A program made the translations under genes and the position numbers. Shown in pieces: positions 63,292 through 64,000 of a DNA stretch of 64,000 nt; position 1 is the first letter of the stretch; every line of letters begins with the position of its first letter. This DNA comes from Acidobacteriota bacterium (GTDB lineage Bacteria; Acidobacteriota; Polarisedimenticolia; Polarisedimenticolales; Polarisedimenticolaceae). The notes below the pieces were generated by a model. It was not told the DNA's origin. It saw only the letters and a program-made list of their open reading frames with translations, and ran no database searches. The DNA lies in NCBI GenBank assembly GCA_029861955.1, contig JAOTYK010000013.1:62001-126000 (forward strand). Reading direction: 5' to 3'.

Positions 63292-64000
63292 ATGAACACC
63301 CAGAGTCCAGACCGATCCGTCGCGGCCGTAGCGATGAGTGGCGGAGTCGATAGTTCCGTCGCGGCCTGTCTCGAGGCCCGCGGCGGCGGTGCGGTTGTGG
63401 GCTTCTCGATGCAGCTCGTGGATCGGCTGGCAGGGCAGACGGAACGCTACGGTCGCTGCTGCTCCCCCGAGGATTTCCACGATGCACGCCAGGTCGCCGA
63501 GCGGATGGGGTTTCCGCACTACATCGTCGACATGGAGCGAGAATTCGAGGAGCAGGTGCTGCAGCCGTTCGCCGACGACTACGTCAACGGCCGCACGCCA
63601 TCCCCCTGTATCCGTTGCAACACGTTCGTCAAATTCGGAACGCTGTGGTCCCGCGCACGCACCGTCGGGGCCAACCGGGTCGTGACGGGTCACTACGCCA
63701 TTCTCGAATGGGATCCCGATCGAGAGCGCACGCTGCTGCGCAAGGCGGCTGATAGAGACAAGGATCAGTCGTACTTCCTCTTCGATCTGTCGGAGGCCCA
63801 GCGACGTAGAGCCTGTTTTCCGCTTGGCCGACTTCAAAAGGAAGAGGTCCGTGCGCTGGCTCGAGAGTTCGAATTGGAGAACGCGGACAAGCCGGAGTCG
63901 ATGGACCTGTGCTTCGTGGCACAGGGTGAGAGTTATCGCGACGTGTTGGCCGCTCGCGGCGTCGTAGGTGAAGGTCCCGGCGAGGTTGTTGACGCGTCCG
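63292..64000 (+). CDS. mnmA: tRNA 2-thiouridine(34) synthase MnmA, 3' truncated by window edge
   Basis: Begins at ATG 63292 and stays open to the end (236 complete codons). The PP-loop is VAMSGGVDSSVAACL near residues 13-27. Further signatures are RCCSPEDFHDARQVAERMGF, NGRTPSPCIRCN with catalytic Cys, VTGHYAIL, KAADRDKDQSYFLFDL and ESMDLCFVAQG. It thiolates U34 of Lys, Glu and Gln tRNAs, and tRNA-Lys and tRNA-Glu are in this window. A hairpin cctcc-ttc-ggagg at 63266-63278 could mask its Shine-Dalgarno. Confidence 0.95.
   Translation, partial: MNTQSPDRSVAAVAMSGGVDSSVAACLEARGGGAVVGFSMQLVDRLAGQTERYGRCCSPEDFHDARQVAERMGFPHYIVDMEREFEEQVLQPFADDYVNGRTPSPCIRCNTFVKFGTLWSRARTVGANRVVTGHYAILEWDPDRERTLLRKAADRDKDQSYFLFDLSEAQRRRACFPLGRLQKEEVRALAREFELENADKPESMDLCFVAQGESYRDVLAARGVVGEGPGEVVDAS

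Overview
The window is about 64 kb of GC-rich, densely coding chromosome from a Gram-negative bacterium. It carries lpxB, a Wza/Wzc-type export locus, lipobox proteins and Lgt/LspA. GC content, gene content, AroD-AroE fusion, the yicC-gmk-rpoZ-coaBC-udg-priA order and the subtilase with a Trp-rich tail suggest Acidobacteriota or a neighbouring phylum; that placement is inference. Genes are tightly packed, often with ATGA, GTGA or TTGA overlaps, and no gene-free gap reaches 300 bp.

Layout. 1-9.35 kb: exopolysaccharide synthesis and export (sugar-nucleotide epimerase, GDP-mannose synthesis, a polytopic polymerase-like protein, WecA-like initiating transferase, outer-membrane barrel, AMIN-like/SLBB export protein, Wzc-like tyrosine kinase). 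9.4-13.8 kb: lipoprotein, UDP-xylose synthase-like enzyme, nucleotidyltransferase-like protein, acyltransferase and lpxB. 13.8-22.4 kb: housekeeping (yicC, gmk, rpoZ, coaBC, type-4 uracil-DNA glycosylase, priA, aroDE, a lipoprotein, a TrpG-type amidotransferase). 22.4-30 kb: a complete tryptophan-kynurenine-aminomuconate catabolic set on two convergent units. 30-38.5 kb (minus strand): oligopeptide-type ABC transporter parts without ATPases, a YkgJ-like cysteine protein and a very large NtrY-like kinase. 38.5-45 kb: an ATP-pyrophosphatase, four tRNA genes, hutH, purA, a methyltransferase and a sulfotransferase.

45-53.7 kb is the most unusual part. An NtrC-family sigma-54 activator, a secreted subtilisin-like protease ending in nine perfect DTLLWS repeats, two receiver-kinase fusion paralogues and a membrane hybrid kinase lie head to tail. 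Four of the five have a -24/-12 promoter, and upstream of each promoter I find copies of a 17-bp palindrome of the form TGTCGC-N5-GCGACA. This looks like a self-contained, autoregulated sigma-54 regulon that I do not recognise as described.

53.7-64 kb: a GH84-like protein that seems to lack the catalytic aspartates, a small exported protein, a DUF2520 protein, an RluA-type pseudouridine synthase, lgt, lspA, ileS, a cysteine desulfurase and the start of mnmA, which runs off the window. All functional calls come from reading motifs by eye; no database search was run.
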